Shown: positions 56,330 to 64,000 of the stretch, piece after piece | Layout: every line of letters begins with the position of its first letter | How positions within the stretch are numbered: position 1 is the first letter of the stretch | Source of the DNA: Acinetobacter apis | GTDB lineage: Bacteria > Pseudomonadota > Gammaproteobacteria > Pseudomonadales > Moraxellaceae | DNA length: 64,000 bases | Direction of reading: 5' to 3' | NCBI RefSeq assembly: GCF_900197575.1 | Contig: NZ_FZLN01000001.1 | Location: forward strand, 558,001 to 622,000 | Notes under the pieces: model-generated | Told to the model about the DNA's origin: nothing | What the model saw: the letters and a program-made list of their open reading frames with translations, nothing else | Databases searched by the model: none | Made by a program: the position numbers and the translations under genes

Positions 56330-57223
56330 ATGGATTTAAATCAGACCAAACGCCCTTTGATATTGAATTTTGACCACTCTGCTGGACAGTTCAATGATGC
56401 CTTTTGTGTTAACTTAACATCATGGCAAGAAAAAATTCGCTTTGGATGTAAACACCAACAGTTTGCTGAATTACAGCAGTATATAAACCAACAAAACCTA
56501 CCTCAAAATTTAGGCTGTGTACTGCTTGGTAGTGGTGATTATCATCATCTCAGCCAATTATTATTAGAAAGACTCTCAAACACACAAGAGCCGATTCATT
56601 TGATTGTCTGCGATAACCATCCAGACAATATGCGCTATCCATTTGGCATCCACTGTGGCTCATGGGTATATTGGGCAAGTCAACTGCCTCATGTGGCAAG
56701 AATTGATGTGATTGGTATTCATTCAAGCGACATCGGCTGGGCACATGCTTGGGAAAACCATTGGTCACCACTTTATAAGCACAAGCTACACTATTGGAGC
56801 TTACAACAAAATGCCTCATGGACACGCTTTATTGGTGCAAAAAATGCGTGGCATGACTTTCAACATCCTGATGAGCTCATCACAGCATTTCTTTCTCAAG
56901 TGCAGACATCTGAGCAACCAATATATCTGTCTATTGATAAAGACGTATTGTCAAGTGAAGTCGTCAAAACGAATTGGGATCAAGGACAGTTTTTAGAAAT
57001 TCATTTGCATCAGCTAATTCAAGCCTGCAAAGGTCGACTAGTTGCAGCAGATATTACTGGTGATGTTTCTATTTTTAAATATAAAAGTCGCTTTAAACGT
57101 GTCTTGGCAGCTGCAGATGGTCAACAAGAGCCTTCTCAAGCTGAAATCATGCAATGGCAAAAAGACCAAGCAGAATTGAATTTACGTTTAATGGATGCAA
57201 TTAATCAGTCATGGCACATTTAA
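56330..57223 (+). CDS. Arginase-fold (ureohydrolase) protein
   Basis: 297 residues with a binuclear-metal set like that of arginases: a GSGDYHH block in place of GGDHS, CDNHPDN in place of DAHxD, and SIDKDVL in place of SxDxD, then ADITGD. All metal ligands look present, so it is probably an active hydrolase of a guanidino or formimino group or a related amide. It is divergent from standard arginase, agmatinase and formiminoglutamase. Confidence 0.78.
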   Translation: MDLNQTKRPLILNFDHSAGQFNDAFCVNLTSWQEKIRFGCKHQQFAELQQYINQQNLPQNLGCVLLGSGDYHHLSQLLLERLSNTQEPIHLIVCDNHPDNMRYPFGIHCGSWVYWASQLPHVARIDVIGIHSSDIGWAHAWENHWSPLYKHKLHYWSLQQNASWTRFIGAKNAWHDFQHPDELITAFLSQVQTSEQPIYLSIDKDVLSSEVVKTNWDQGQFLEIHLHQLIQACKGRLVAADITGDVSIFKYKSRFKRVLAAADGQQEPSQAEIMQWQKDQAELNLRLMDAINQSWHI

Positions 57224-57276
57224 TTTACTCATAGATAATCAGTATTTAAATTTTGTTGTTATACAAGGAATTAAAA

Positions 57277-58629
57277 ATGAAAAACTATATGGATAAAACA
57301 CTATTTAATCTGCCTAAACGCTTCATCCTTACGGCCCTTACCATCTCTTTTTCTTTTTACACCGCTGCTCAACCCGTTCAAGAAATACATTCAGCCATTA
57401 ACAGATCCAATACTATAGAACCTGCTGCTATTAATACAAATGTTCAGTTACTAGAACGTGGCCATTGGGATAATTTTAATCGTGAGCAAATCAATGCGTT
57501 GATATTAAAATATGGCAAACATAATCCACACTATAACCCTGCAGCGCCAGCATATATTGTGGCAGACTTTGACAACACTTCAGTGTTTTTAGATATTGAA
57601 GAAGCAACTTTGATTTATCAATTAGAAAATTTAAAATTTAAAGTCACACCTGAACAACTCAATCAAATTATTCGCAAAAACATCAGTGCTCAAAATTTTG
57701 TTGAAAGTTATCATAATGCTGCGGGACAGCCTGTCAATATTGAAAAAATTGCACCCGATATTATTGAAAGTTATCGCTGGCTTTATCACAATTATGCAGG
57801 TTTAAAGGGTAAGCAATCGCTTTCGTCTGTACAAAAAAATCATCATTATCAAAATTTCATCACCAAAATGCGTTATTTATATGCTGCAATTGGTGATACC
57901 TTTGACCATGATGTCTCCTACCCTTGGGTTACTTATTTGTTTACAGGGTTTACAGCACCTGAAGTTAGAAGCATGGTTAAACATACTTTTGATTGGCAAC
58001 AACAGCAAAACATTGGTCCTGTTACATGGACGTCCCCGCAGTCATTACCAGGTCAAGCAGGTGTGGTGAGCGTGACTTGGGACAATGGGCTTCGTCCTTA
58101 TCAAGAAATGAAAAATCTTTTTGCGACTTTGCAAAATAATGGAATTATGGTGTATGTCTGCTCAGCCTCATTTATTGATGTAGTCAAAGAAATGGTATCG
58201 AATCCTGACATTGGTTTTGCCGTTAATGCAGAAAATGTGCTTGCAATGGAATTAGAAAGAGACCATGAAGGTCGTATATTGCCTGAATTTAGAAAAGGAT
58301 ATGCTCAAACACAAGGCGTTGGTAAAAGCAAAATGATTAATCAGTTTTTAGTGAGTAAATATCACTATGGCCCCATATTTATTGCCGGTGACAGTGAGGG
58401 TGATCAAAATATGATGCAAGACTTTAAAGACACTGAGAAAGTATTGATTATTAATCGTTTGAGAAAACCAAATACAGACATTGGTCGATTTTCCAAGTTA
58501 GCAGTAGAGACTTATGGTCAACAGGATGCCAAATATTTATTGCAAGGTCGCGATGCCAATACCGGTCAATTCATACCATCGAATAAAAGTATTGCTTATG
58601 GCTCATCTACGGCTAAAGCATTAAAATAA
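57277..58629 (+). CDS. Exported HAD-family acid phosphatase
   Basis: 450 residues from ATG 57277, behind AAGGA. N-terminal signal (residues 1-31). HAD motif I DFDNTS (D97, D99), motif II in VYVCSAS and motif III GDSEGDQNMM. A large helical cap lies between. Similar to HAD-IB phosphatases acting in the periplasm, possibly on phosphocholine or phosphoserine-like esters. It may belong to the upstream operon (53-base gap), since a terminator follows only after it. Confidence 0.8.
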   Translation: MKNYMDKTLFNLPKRFILTALTISFSFYTAAQPVQEIHSAINRSNTIEPAAINTNVQLLERGHWDNFNREQINALILKYGKHNPHYNPAAPAYIVADFDNTSVFLDIEEATLIYQLENLKFKVTPEQLNQIIRKNISAQNFVESYHNAAGQPVNIEKIAPDIIESYRWLYHNYAGLKGKQSLSSVQKNHHYQNFITKMRYLYAAIGDTFDHDVSYPWVTYLFTGFTAPEVRSMVKHTFDWQQQQNIGPVTWTSPQSLPGQAGVVSVTWDNGLRPYQEMKNLFATLQNNGIMVYVCSASFIDVVKEMVSNPDIGFAVNAENVLAMELERDHEGRILPEFRKGYAQTQGVGKSKMINQFLVSKYHYGPIFIAGDSEGDQNMMQDFKDTEKVLIINRLRKPNTDIGRFSKLAVETYGQQDAKYLLQGRDANTGQFIPSNKSIAYGSSTAKALK

Positions 58630-58640
58630 CTTAATAACAA

Positions 58641-58674
58641 ATGACTGCAGATCTCGTCCTAGATCTGCAGTCAT
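58641..58674. terminator. Bidirectional terminator
   Basis: Perfect 14-base stem ATGACTGCAGATCT with its complement, loop CGTCCT, between convergent genes. No long T-run. Confidence 0.7.
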
Positions 58675-58682
58675 GATTATAT

Positions 58683-58949
58683 TCATGATGGTTTATATTG
58701 GCGTGAACAATATGCTCTTGAAATATCAGGCGAACGTAATTTCAAATGTTTACTTTTTCTGCTTGTCACGCGTTTACGCCATAATTTAAAGCTGCTGGCT
58801 TTGAGTTCTGAACGCATCAGCTGAATTGTTGCTGGTTCAGATAATCCAAATTGGATCTCAATTGCTTCAAACGGTGTACGGTCTTCCCATGCCATTTCTA
58901 TTATACGAGAAACGTCATCAACCGATAAATGATTCTGTGCTGTTGCCAT
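58683..58949 (-). CDS. TIGR03643 family protein
   Basis: 88 residues: IIEMAWEDRTPFEAIEIQFGLSEPATIQLMRSELKASSFKLWRKRV, then a basic tail ending in SRAYCSRQYKPS, the TIGR03643 (DUF2805) pattern. Helical, HTH-like, function unknown. It lies 36 bases after the TetR gene on the same strand and may share its transcript. Confidence 0.88.
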   Translation of the reverse strand: MATAQNHLSVDDVSRIIEMAWEDRTPFEAIEIQFGLSEPATIQLMRSELKASSFKLWRKRVTSRKSKHLKLRSPDISRAYCSRQYKPS

Positions 58950-58985
58950 AGAATGACCTCGTAAGTGTATGTGAGATTTAATTTA

Positions 58986-59579
58986 TCATATAGGGCGAAA
59001 GAGTTCTGTTTCAATCATATATCTAATATGACGGTCAAAGCTCAAAGTATCTAAGTCTGCAAGCTCAAGCTTAAACATCCCCTCAAAACCACAAACCATT
59101 GCAATTAAACGCCATGCAATGTCTTTTGCTGTCGTATTTGCATGAATACGGTACATCTCTTGTTCAAGCCCTAACGTGATCATGTTAAATACTGTGGCAT
59201 GCCAATCTTGCATAGTAAAATTATATGCCCTTTTAATTTCAGCATCTTTGCTAAGTAAAACTTCAGCTTCACTCCATAATTTTAAATAGGGCTGTGTTTG
59301 TTGGATATTGTGACAACCTAACAAGATTTCTATTTTCTGATACCAATCATGCTCATCAAGCGCTTGTGCATGAATATTTAATTCTTCCATTAACACGATA
59401 AATGCTTCAGCTTTTAAATGCGATGCTGACTTAAAATGATGGTGTACTTGCCCCACGGAAATATTGGCTTCTTCTGCGATGCGTCTTACAGTCATGGCTT
59501 GTAGCCCATTTTGGAGTACAAAGGTTTTTGCGACATGCAGAATCATGTTACGCCGTTCAGCCTTACTTAAATAACTCAT
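58986..59579 (-). CDS. TetR/AcrR-family regulator, probable repressor of the adjacent MFS gene
   Basis: 197 residues. The N-terminal HTH has MTVRRIAEEANISVGQVHHHFKSASHL. The C-terminal part has the GMFKLELADLD-type ligand domain. Divergent from the MFS exporter with a 119-base spacer holding a palindromic operator over the MFS -35 box. The typical arrangement is a drug-responsive repressor controlling its efflux pump. Confidence 0.9.
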   Translation of the reverse strand: MSYLSKAERRNMILHVAKTFVLQNGLQAMTVRRIAEEANISVGQVHHHFKSASHLKAEAFIVLMEELNIHAQALDEHDWYQKIEILLGCHNIQQTQPYLKLWSEAEVLLSKDAEIKRAYNFTMQDWHATVFNMITLGLEQEMYRIHANTTAKDIAWRLIAMVCGFEGMFKLELADLDTLSFDRHIRYMIETELFRPI

Positions 59580-59626
59580 CTTTTATCAGCTCAATCACTA
59601 GGTTACTTTCTTACTATAATTTAAAG

Positions 59627-59655
59627 TTGGACAAGTGTTCAAGTTCAAATATAAT
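59627..59655 (+). promoter_or_regulatory. Promoter and TetR operator of the MFS gene
   Basis: TTGGAC (59627-59632), a 17-base spacer and TATAAT (59650-59655) form a near-consensus sigma-70 promoter, 44 bases before the MFS ATG. The palindrome TTGGACAAGTGTTCAA (59627-59642, one mismatch) covers the -35, as expected for repression by the divergent TetR protein. Confidence 0.75.
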
Positions 59656-59698
59656 CTATAGAAAATAAATATGTCTTAGCTTTGGTTTAGGTGCTCTT

Positions 59699-61186
59699 AT
59701 GCGTCGCAAATATATTATTCTTATAATCATTATTCTCATTTATTTACCCGTTACAATTGATGCAACAGTGCTTTATATTGCTATTCCCACACTCAGTGAA
59801 GCACTGAATTTAAGTAATAATCAGCTTTTATGGGTATTAGACATTTACTCCTTAATTATGGCAGGCTTAATTTTACCCATGGGTGCTTTAGGTGACCGAA
59901 TTGGGTTTAAGCGATTAATGTTATTGGGTACCGTCATTTTTTCTTTTGCCTCTTTACTTGCTGCATTGTCAAACTCAGCCTATATGCTCATTACAGCTCG
60001 TGCATTACTTGGTTTAGGTGCGTCCATTATTTTACCAGCAACATTGGCAGGCATCCGACATACATTCACTGATGACAAAGAACGTAATTACGCTTTAGGC
60101 ATATGGAGTACCATTGGCGGTGGTGGCGCTGCAGTCGGTCCACTGCTTGGCGGCTTTATTTTAGAACATTTCCATTGGGGAATGATTTTCCTCATTAATG
60201 TGCCAATCACTTTGGTTGTGATGGTTTTAATTCAAAAATTTGTTCCAGTACAACAAGTCAATGCACAGCAAAGACTACATTTACAACAAGCATTGATTTT
60301 AATTTCTTCAATTTTAATGCTGATTTATGCATTAAAAACATCATTTTATGTACTTGATTGGAAAATCTTGAGCTTGTTTATTGCAGGGGTCATTGGATTA
60401 ATTTATTTCATTCGTATGCAAAAAAGTACCGACAATCCAATGGTTGATCTGAGTTTATTTGCGAATCGAATTGTGTCTACCAGTATTATTATGGCTGTGG
60501 TGTCCATGATGGCGTTGGTTGGTTTTGAATTGTTATTGTCTCAAGAGTTACAGCTGATTCATCATTATACGCCGTTAGAAGCAGGACTTTTTATCTTACC
60601 GTTTATGATTGCAATTAGTGTAGGTGGACCATTTGCCAGTTGGTTAATGAACAAATACCCATTACATTATTTGGCTTCTGTTGGTATGTTGATGTGTGCA
60701 ACCAGCTTTATGGGACTTGCACAAATTAATTTTGCAGAACAAAGCAATTGGGCATGGGTTTGGATGGTGCTGATGGGAATTAGTATTGAGATTGCCCTAC
60801 TTTCCTCGACAGCTGCCATTATGTCGTCTACCCCATCAGAGAAAGCCACTTCAGCAGGTGCAGTAGAAGGTATGGCTTATGAACTTGGTGCAGGCTTGGG
60901 GATTACCTTATTTGGTTTAATGCTGTCTTACTTTTATACCCAATCTTTAATTGTGCCTCAGGCGGTTATTGATCATGTCGGCATTCAACACAGTTTAGCT
61001 GAAACAATCAAAACAGCATCAGATCTGACAGACAAAGAGATGGCCAAGCAGCTTGTTACTGCAGCAGAGCAATCTTTTTCTGTTGCACACCGACAAGTGT
61101 TGTATGTTGCAGGTGGTGCTTTCTTTTTCCTTGCTGCTTTTGTCTATCTTCGTTTAAGACATTTAAAACAGCAAGTCTCTCATTAA
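59699..61186 (+). CDS. MFS transporter, DHA2 (14-TM) drug exporter, SmvA/QacA-like
   Basis: 495 residues with ~14 transmembrane helices. Motifs: DATVLYIAIPTLSEAL (D1), MGALGDRIGFKRLM (motif A), ARALLGLGASIILPATLAGIR (motif B) and a GGGGAAVGPLLGGFI motif C typical of proton antiporters. Probably exports quaternary ammonium compounds and other cations. The stop codon is directly adjacent to the stop of the convergent gene. Confidence 0.9.
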   Translation: MRRKYIILIIIILIYLPVTIDATVLYIAIPTLSEALNLSNNQLLWVLDIYSLIMAGLILPMGALGDRIGFKRLMLLGTVIFSFASLLAALSNSAYMLITARALLGLGASIILPATLAGIRHTFTDDKERNYALGIWSTIGGGGAAVGPLLGGFILEHFHWGMIFLINVPITLVVMVLIQKFVPVQQVNAQQRLHLQQALILISSILMLIYALKTSFYVLDWKILSLFIAGVIGLIYFIRMQKSTDNPMVDLSLFANRIVSTSIIMAVVSMMALVGFELLLSQELQLIHHYTPLEAGLFILPFMIAISVGGPFASWLMNKYPLHYLASVGMLMCATSFMGLAQINFAEQSNWAWVWMVLMGISIEIALLSSTAAIMSSTPSEKATSAGAVEGMAYELGAGLGITLFGLMLSYFYTQSLIVPQAVIDHVGIQHSLAETIKTASDLTDKEMAKQLVTAAEQSFSVAHRQVLYVAGGAFFFLAAFVYLRLRHLKQQVSH

Positions 61187-62626
61187 TTACTGTTTAGATC
61201 GTGTGGAATAAGGCGCTGCCTCGTTCCACTCTCGTCCTGTTAACTCATAATCTTCGCTGCGTTTAACGGCATCAATTTGTCGGTCAAATGATGCCATATA
61301 CATTTTTTTCGCAATCGCTGTCGCTAAAGTTTGTGCACCATAATTTAACCCGCCAATCATCCCGACCTGTGCGCCTTGGCTTAATGAAGCACTGTAATTA
61401 AAACAATATATTTGGCTTAAATTTAATTTTGAGTGTTTACTCTGTAGCTCAAAACTTGCTGATAAATAAGGTTGGTCTGCCATATAGTTATCTTGTTCAT
61501 GAACAGGTGCTGTATACATGTCCTTCCATTTTGCAATGGATGATTCAAGTTGTTTAAGCCATGTATATTTTGACCAATCTAATGTATATCCTGTGGCTAA
61601 AATTAAATAGTCCACGACAAAGCAGTGATCTTGGGTATAGATATGTAATTTATTTTGATGTTCTTCAACATGTGCAATGTGCTGATCAAAGTTAAAAAAG
61701 GCATTTTGATGTTTAGAAACACGAAGTGTACTGCCATAAGGTGCAGGTGTTTTTGCATGTTTTAAATAACGATGAAATTGCCATTTCTGTGCATCAGACC
61801 ACTCACTATAAGAGGCAAGATAACCAGGGTTTGCCGCAACTTTGCCTCGATTGACACGTGGAAAATCTTTACAACGACACAATACTTCAACTTGACGTGC
61901 ACCTAACTCAAGTGCAGTGGCTGTACTGTCCATTGCGCTTGCACTATATCCAATCACGGCAAGGTCAAGACCTTTAAAGCGTTGGTAATCCGATCCAGCA
62001 TAAGAATGCTCCCAAAAGCGTGTATTTATGCCCTGCATAAAACTTGGGATATTCGGCTGACTTAAACTATCAATTCCCATGGCAAGCACAGTATGAGAGG
62101 CTTGATATTGAATGACTTCGCCTTGGTGTGAAAATGTTAGCTGAGTATGCGCGCTGTTAACTTCAAGCTCTATCAATTCATGTTCATACAGAATATGAGG
62201 TTGGGTTACTTTTTTAAACCATTGCAAATACGTATGCCATTGCAAACGCGGTATTTTATCAAGCTGTTCCCATGCCTCTTGCCCAAATTGAGCTTTAAAC
62301 CATGCTTGAAAAGTTAAAGATGGAAATTGAAGTGCAGGACCAACTATATTTTTAGGCGAACGTAGAGTTTGCATCAATGCAGGTTTGACCCAAGGTCCTT
62401 CTTGTCCGTCTTTTTCTTTTTCAAATAATACGCAGCGAATACCCTGTGATAATAATGCAAGTGCCAAAGCAAGTGCAGACATTCCTGCACCAATGATTGC
62501 AACATCGACCTCGTTTTTTTCCGCTTGATTGTCTGAAATGATCCATGATTTGGGCGGAATATTTAAATTTTCGAAATCAATTTTAATTTGTTGTTCTAGT
62601 TCATCTAAACTTTTTTGTGGATACAT
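61187..62626 (-). CDS. FAD-dependent NAD(P)-binding monooxygenase-like protein
   Basis: 479 residues. The N-terminal FAD-binding Rossmann motif is VAIIGAGMSALALALALLSQGIRCVLFEKE; the second dinucleotide motif is LAVIGYSASAMDSTATALELGARQ; the C-terminal signature is LATGYTLDW (ATGY). It resembles flavin-containing monooxygenases or N-hydroxylases of the SidA/IucD type. The substrate is unknown and no siderophore genes are adjacent. Confidence 0.8.
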   Translation of the reverse strand: MYPQKSLDELEQQIKIDFENLNIPPKSWIISDNQAEKNEVDVAIIGAGMSALALALALLSQGIRCVLFEKEKDGQEGPWVKPALMQTLRSPKNIVGPALQFPSLTFQAWFKAQFGQEAWEQLDKIPRLQWHTYLQWFKKVTQPHILYEHELIELEVNSAHTQLTFSHQGEVIQYQASHTVLAMGIDSLSQPNIPSFMQGINTRFWEHSYAGSDYQRFKGLDLAVIGYSASAMDSTATALELGARQVEVLCRCKDFPRVNRGKVAANPGYLASYSEWSDAQKWQFHRYLKHAKTPAPYGSTLRVSKHQNAFFNFDQHIAHVEEHQNKLHIYTQDHCFVVDYLILATGYTLDWSKYTWLKQLESSIAKWKDMYTAPVHEQDNYMADQPYLSASFELQSKHSKLNLSQIYCFNYSASLSQGAQVGMIGGLNYGAQTLATAIAKKMYMASFDRQIDAVKRSEDYELTGREWNEAAPYSTRSKQ

Positions 62627-62918
62627 AAAATCTTCAATTACGTTTGATAATAAAGTATATTTTGGACGTTGTTATAAAGCGTTTTATTACAAAATTCAAT
62701 TATATTGCGCTATTTAAATGAAATTTATAATTTTTCTTCATTTGCATATCTCCTTTTATTTATTTTAAATTTTCCGATTATGTTTTATAAGTAAAACTAA
62801 ATTACCGTCATTGTTTTATTTTATTTGAGTTGATCTATTTTAAGATGACAGATAATCTTAACAGTTAGCAATTTTTATTATATATAAATCTAAAAAATTC
62901 ATTTGGAGAGTTAAGGTC

Positions 62919-64000
62919 ATGAAACAGCAAATTTATTTAGATTATGCTGCAACTACACCGGTATATCCTGAAATTATCGATGAAATGGCAAAATGTTTGT
63001 CGTTTGATGGCCTTTTTGGCAATCCAGCATCGAATAGTCATTGTTTTGGTAGTTGTGCTAAAGACAAAATTGAAGAAGCAAGAGCCAATGTTGCCGCCTT
63101 AATTGGTGCAAGTGCAGATGAAATTGTGTGGACTTCAGGTGCTACAGAATCAAATAATTTAGCTTTGAAAGGTATTGCCGAACGTTATTCGTGTCGGGGA
63201 AAGCATATTATTACCAGTCAAATTGAACATAAAGCTATTTTAGACAGTTGTTGTAAGTTAGAAAGTTTAGGATTCGAAGTTACTTATTTAAAACCTGAAA
63301 AAAATACAGGTATCATTTCTCCTCAGGCTGTATTAGACGCCATCCGCCCAGACACTCTTCTTATTTCTTTAATGATGGTCAATAATGAAATTGGCACCAT
63401 CACAGACATTCAAGAAATTGGTCAAATCGCTAAAACGCATGATTTATTTTTACATGTTGATGCCGCTCAAGCAGCCGGAAAGTTTCCAATTGATGTCAAT
63501 ACACTTGGAGTGGATTTATTAAGTTTATCAGCACATAAAGTGTATGGTCCAAAAGGCATTGGTGCGTTATATGTCAACCGTCAGAAAGAGTTTGACATTG
63601 AACCGCAGATTCATGGTGGCGGTCATGAGCAAGGTTGTCGTTCAGGTACGCTTGCAACTCACCAAATTGTCGGCATGGGTGAAGCATTTAGAATTGCAGC
63701 TGATGGCATTCATGAAGAACAGCTTCGTATCCAAAAGCTACAAGATAAGCTGTATCATGCCCTGTCTGATCTGACTGAAATTGTGTTAAATGGCGATCCA
63801 ACACAACGTGTTGCCAATTATTTAAATGTGTCTTTTTTAAGTGATGATGCATTTATTTTTATCAATGCGATTAAAACCTTTGCTGCTGTGTCTAGCGGGT
63901 CTGCATGTAACTCACGCCTTAGCAGTGCTTCACATGTATTATTGGGATTAGGACGAAATGAAGTGCTTGCACGAAACTCGGTTCGCTTTAGTTTTGGTAA
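62919..64000 (+). CDS. Cysteine desulfurase, class V aminotransferase (3' end missing)
   Basis: 360 codons from ATG 62919 behind AAGG, open to the window end. IscS/NifS-type: YLDYAATTPVYPEI, GATESNNLALKG, HVDAAQAAGKFPI, the PLP lysine in SLSAHKVYGPKGIGALY and the active-site Cys in SSGSACNS. PLP-dependent, it forms persulfide from L-cysteine. IscR does not precede it, so it is not the isc operon leader; the gene order after the window is unseen. Confidence 0.9.
   Translation, partial: MKQQIYLDYAATTPVYPEIIDEMAKCLSFDGLFGNPASNSHCFGSCAKDKIEEARANVAALIGASADEIVWTSGATESNNLALKGIAERYSCRGKHIITSQIEHKAILDSCCKLESLGFEVTYLKPEKNTGIISPQAVLDAIRPDTLLISLMMVNNEIGTITDIQEIGQIAKTHDLFLHVDAAQAAGKFPIDVNTLGVDLLSLSAHKVYGPKGIGALYVNRQKEFDIEPQIHGGGHEQGCRSGTLATHQIVGMGEAFRIAADGIHEEQLRIQKLQDKLYHALSDLTEIVLNGDPTQRVANYLNVSFLSDDAFIFINAIKTFAAVSSGSACNSRLSSASHVLLGLGRNEVLARNSVRFSFG

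Noticed and set aside
1..64000. tRNA, rRNA, CRISPR arrays, prophage and complete insertion sequences
   Set aside because: No T-loop-like GTTCRANNC with paired arms, no regular spacer-repeat series, no integrase, transposase or phage structural genes were seen on either strand. A covariance-model scan for tRNA and ncRNA would be decisive.

Overview
The window is chromosomal DNA from a gammaproteobacterium of the Moraxellaceae, almost certainly an Acinetobacter species. The evidence is the low G+C, AT-rich spacers, and protein families and gene neighbourhoods typical of that genus (msbA-lpxK-kdsB, holB-pilZ-tatD, cmk-rpsA-ihfB-lapA-pyrF, aroQ-accB-accC, tusDCBE). I cannot name the species from sequence alone. 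I recognised no rRNA, tRNA, CRISPR array, prophage or intact insertion sequence.

Layout. 0-31 kb is mostly core genome: the 3' part of parB; lipid A/KDO genes (msbA, lpxK, kdsB); holB, pilZ, tatD and a TetR gene; a copper uptake pair (TonB-dependent receptor plus DUF2946 protein); queD, ung, a 3-hydroxyisobutyryl-CoA hydrolase-like gene and tadA; cmk, rpsA with a structured leader, ihfB, lapA and pyrF; zapE; an AGE-family epimerase; a LysR regulator; OsmC; prmB and aroC; aroQ-accBC; an aldehyde dehydrogenase; and the tusDCBE tRNA-thiolation operon. 31-38 kb holds fumC behind a Fur-box-like sequence, dctA, a UbiB-family gene and a Mn-type superoxide dismutase. 37-40 kb is a compact sulfur module: a sigma-54 activator with three N-terminal cysteines diverges from an ETHE1-like metallo-hydrolase and a TauE/SafE exporter. 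A -24/-12 promoter and a pair of 18-bp direct repeats lie between them.

41-50 kb is accessory. It has small envelope or secreted proteins (lipoprotein, NlpE-like, Ivy-like lysozyme inhibitor), a VF530 protein, a frameshifted small gene, a Fic protein behind tandem palindromes, a kinase-fold gene followed by a truncated ORF with a MITE-like element, and two tandem orphan MetQ/NlpA-type binding proteins in AT-rich spacers. 50-58.6 kb is the least explained part. A four-gene operon with 4-base overlaps (HAD phosphatase, alpha/beta hydrolase, two 4-TM half-transporters) diverges from a second operon (MipA/OmpV porin-like protein, class III aminotransferase, FemAB/GNAT-like transferase, arginase-fold enzyme, exported HAD phosphatase). 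It looks like one uncharacterised system for making or modifying and moving an amine-containing compound. The window ends with TIGR03643 and TetR genes diverging from a DHA2 drug exporter with a clear promoter/operator, an FAD monooxygenase-like enzyme, and a truncated cysteine desulfurase.

All functions are inferred from sequence motifs and remembered family features. No database search was run.
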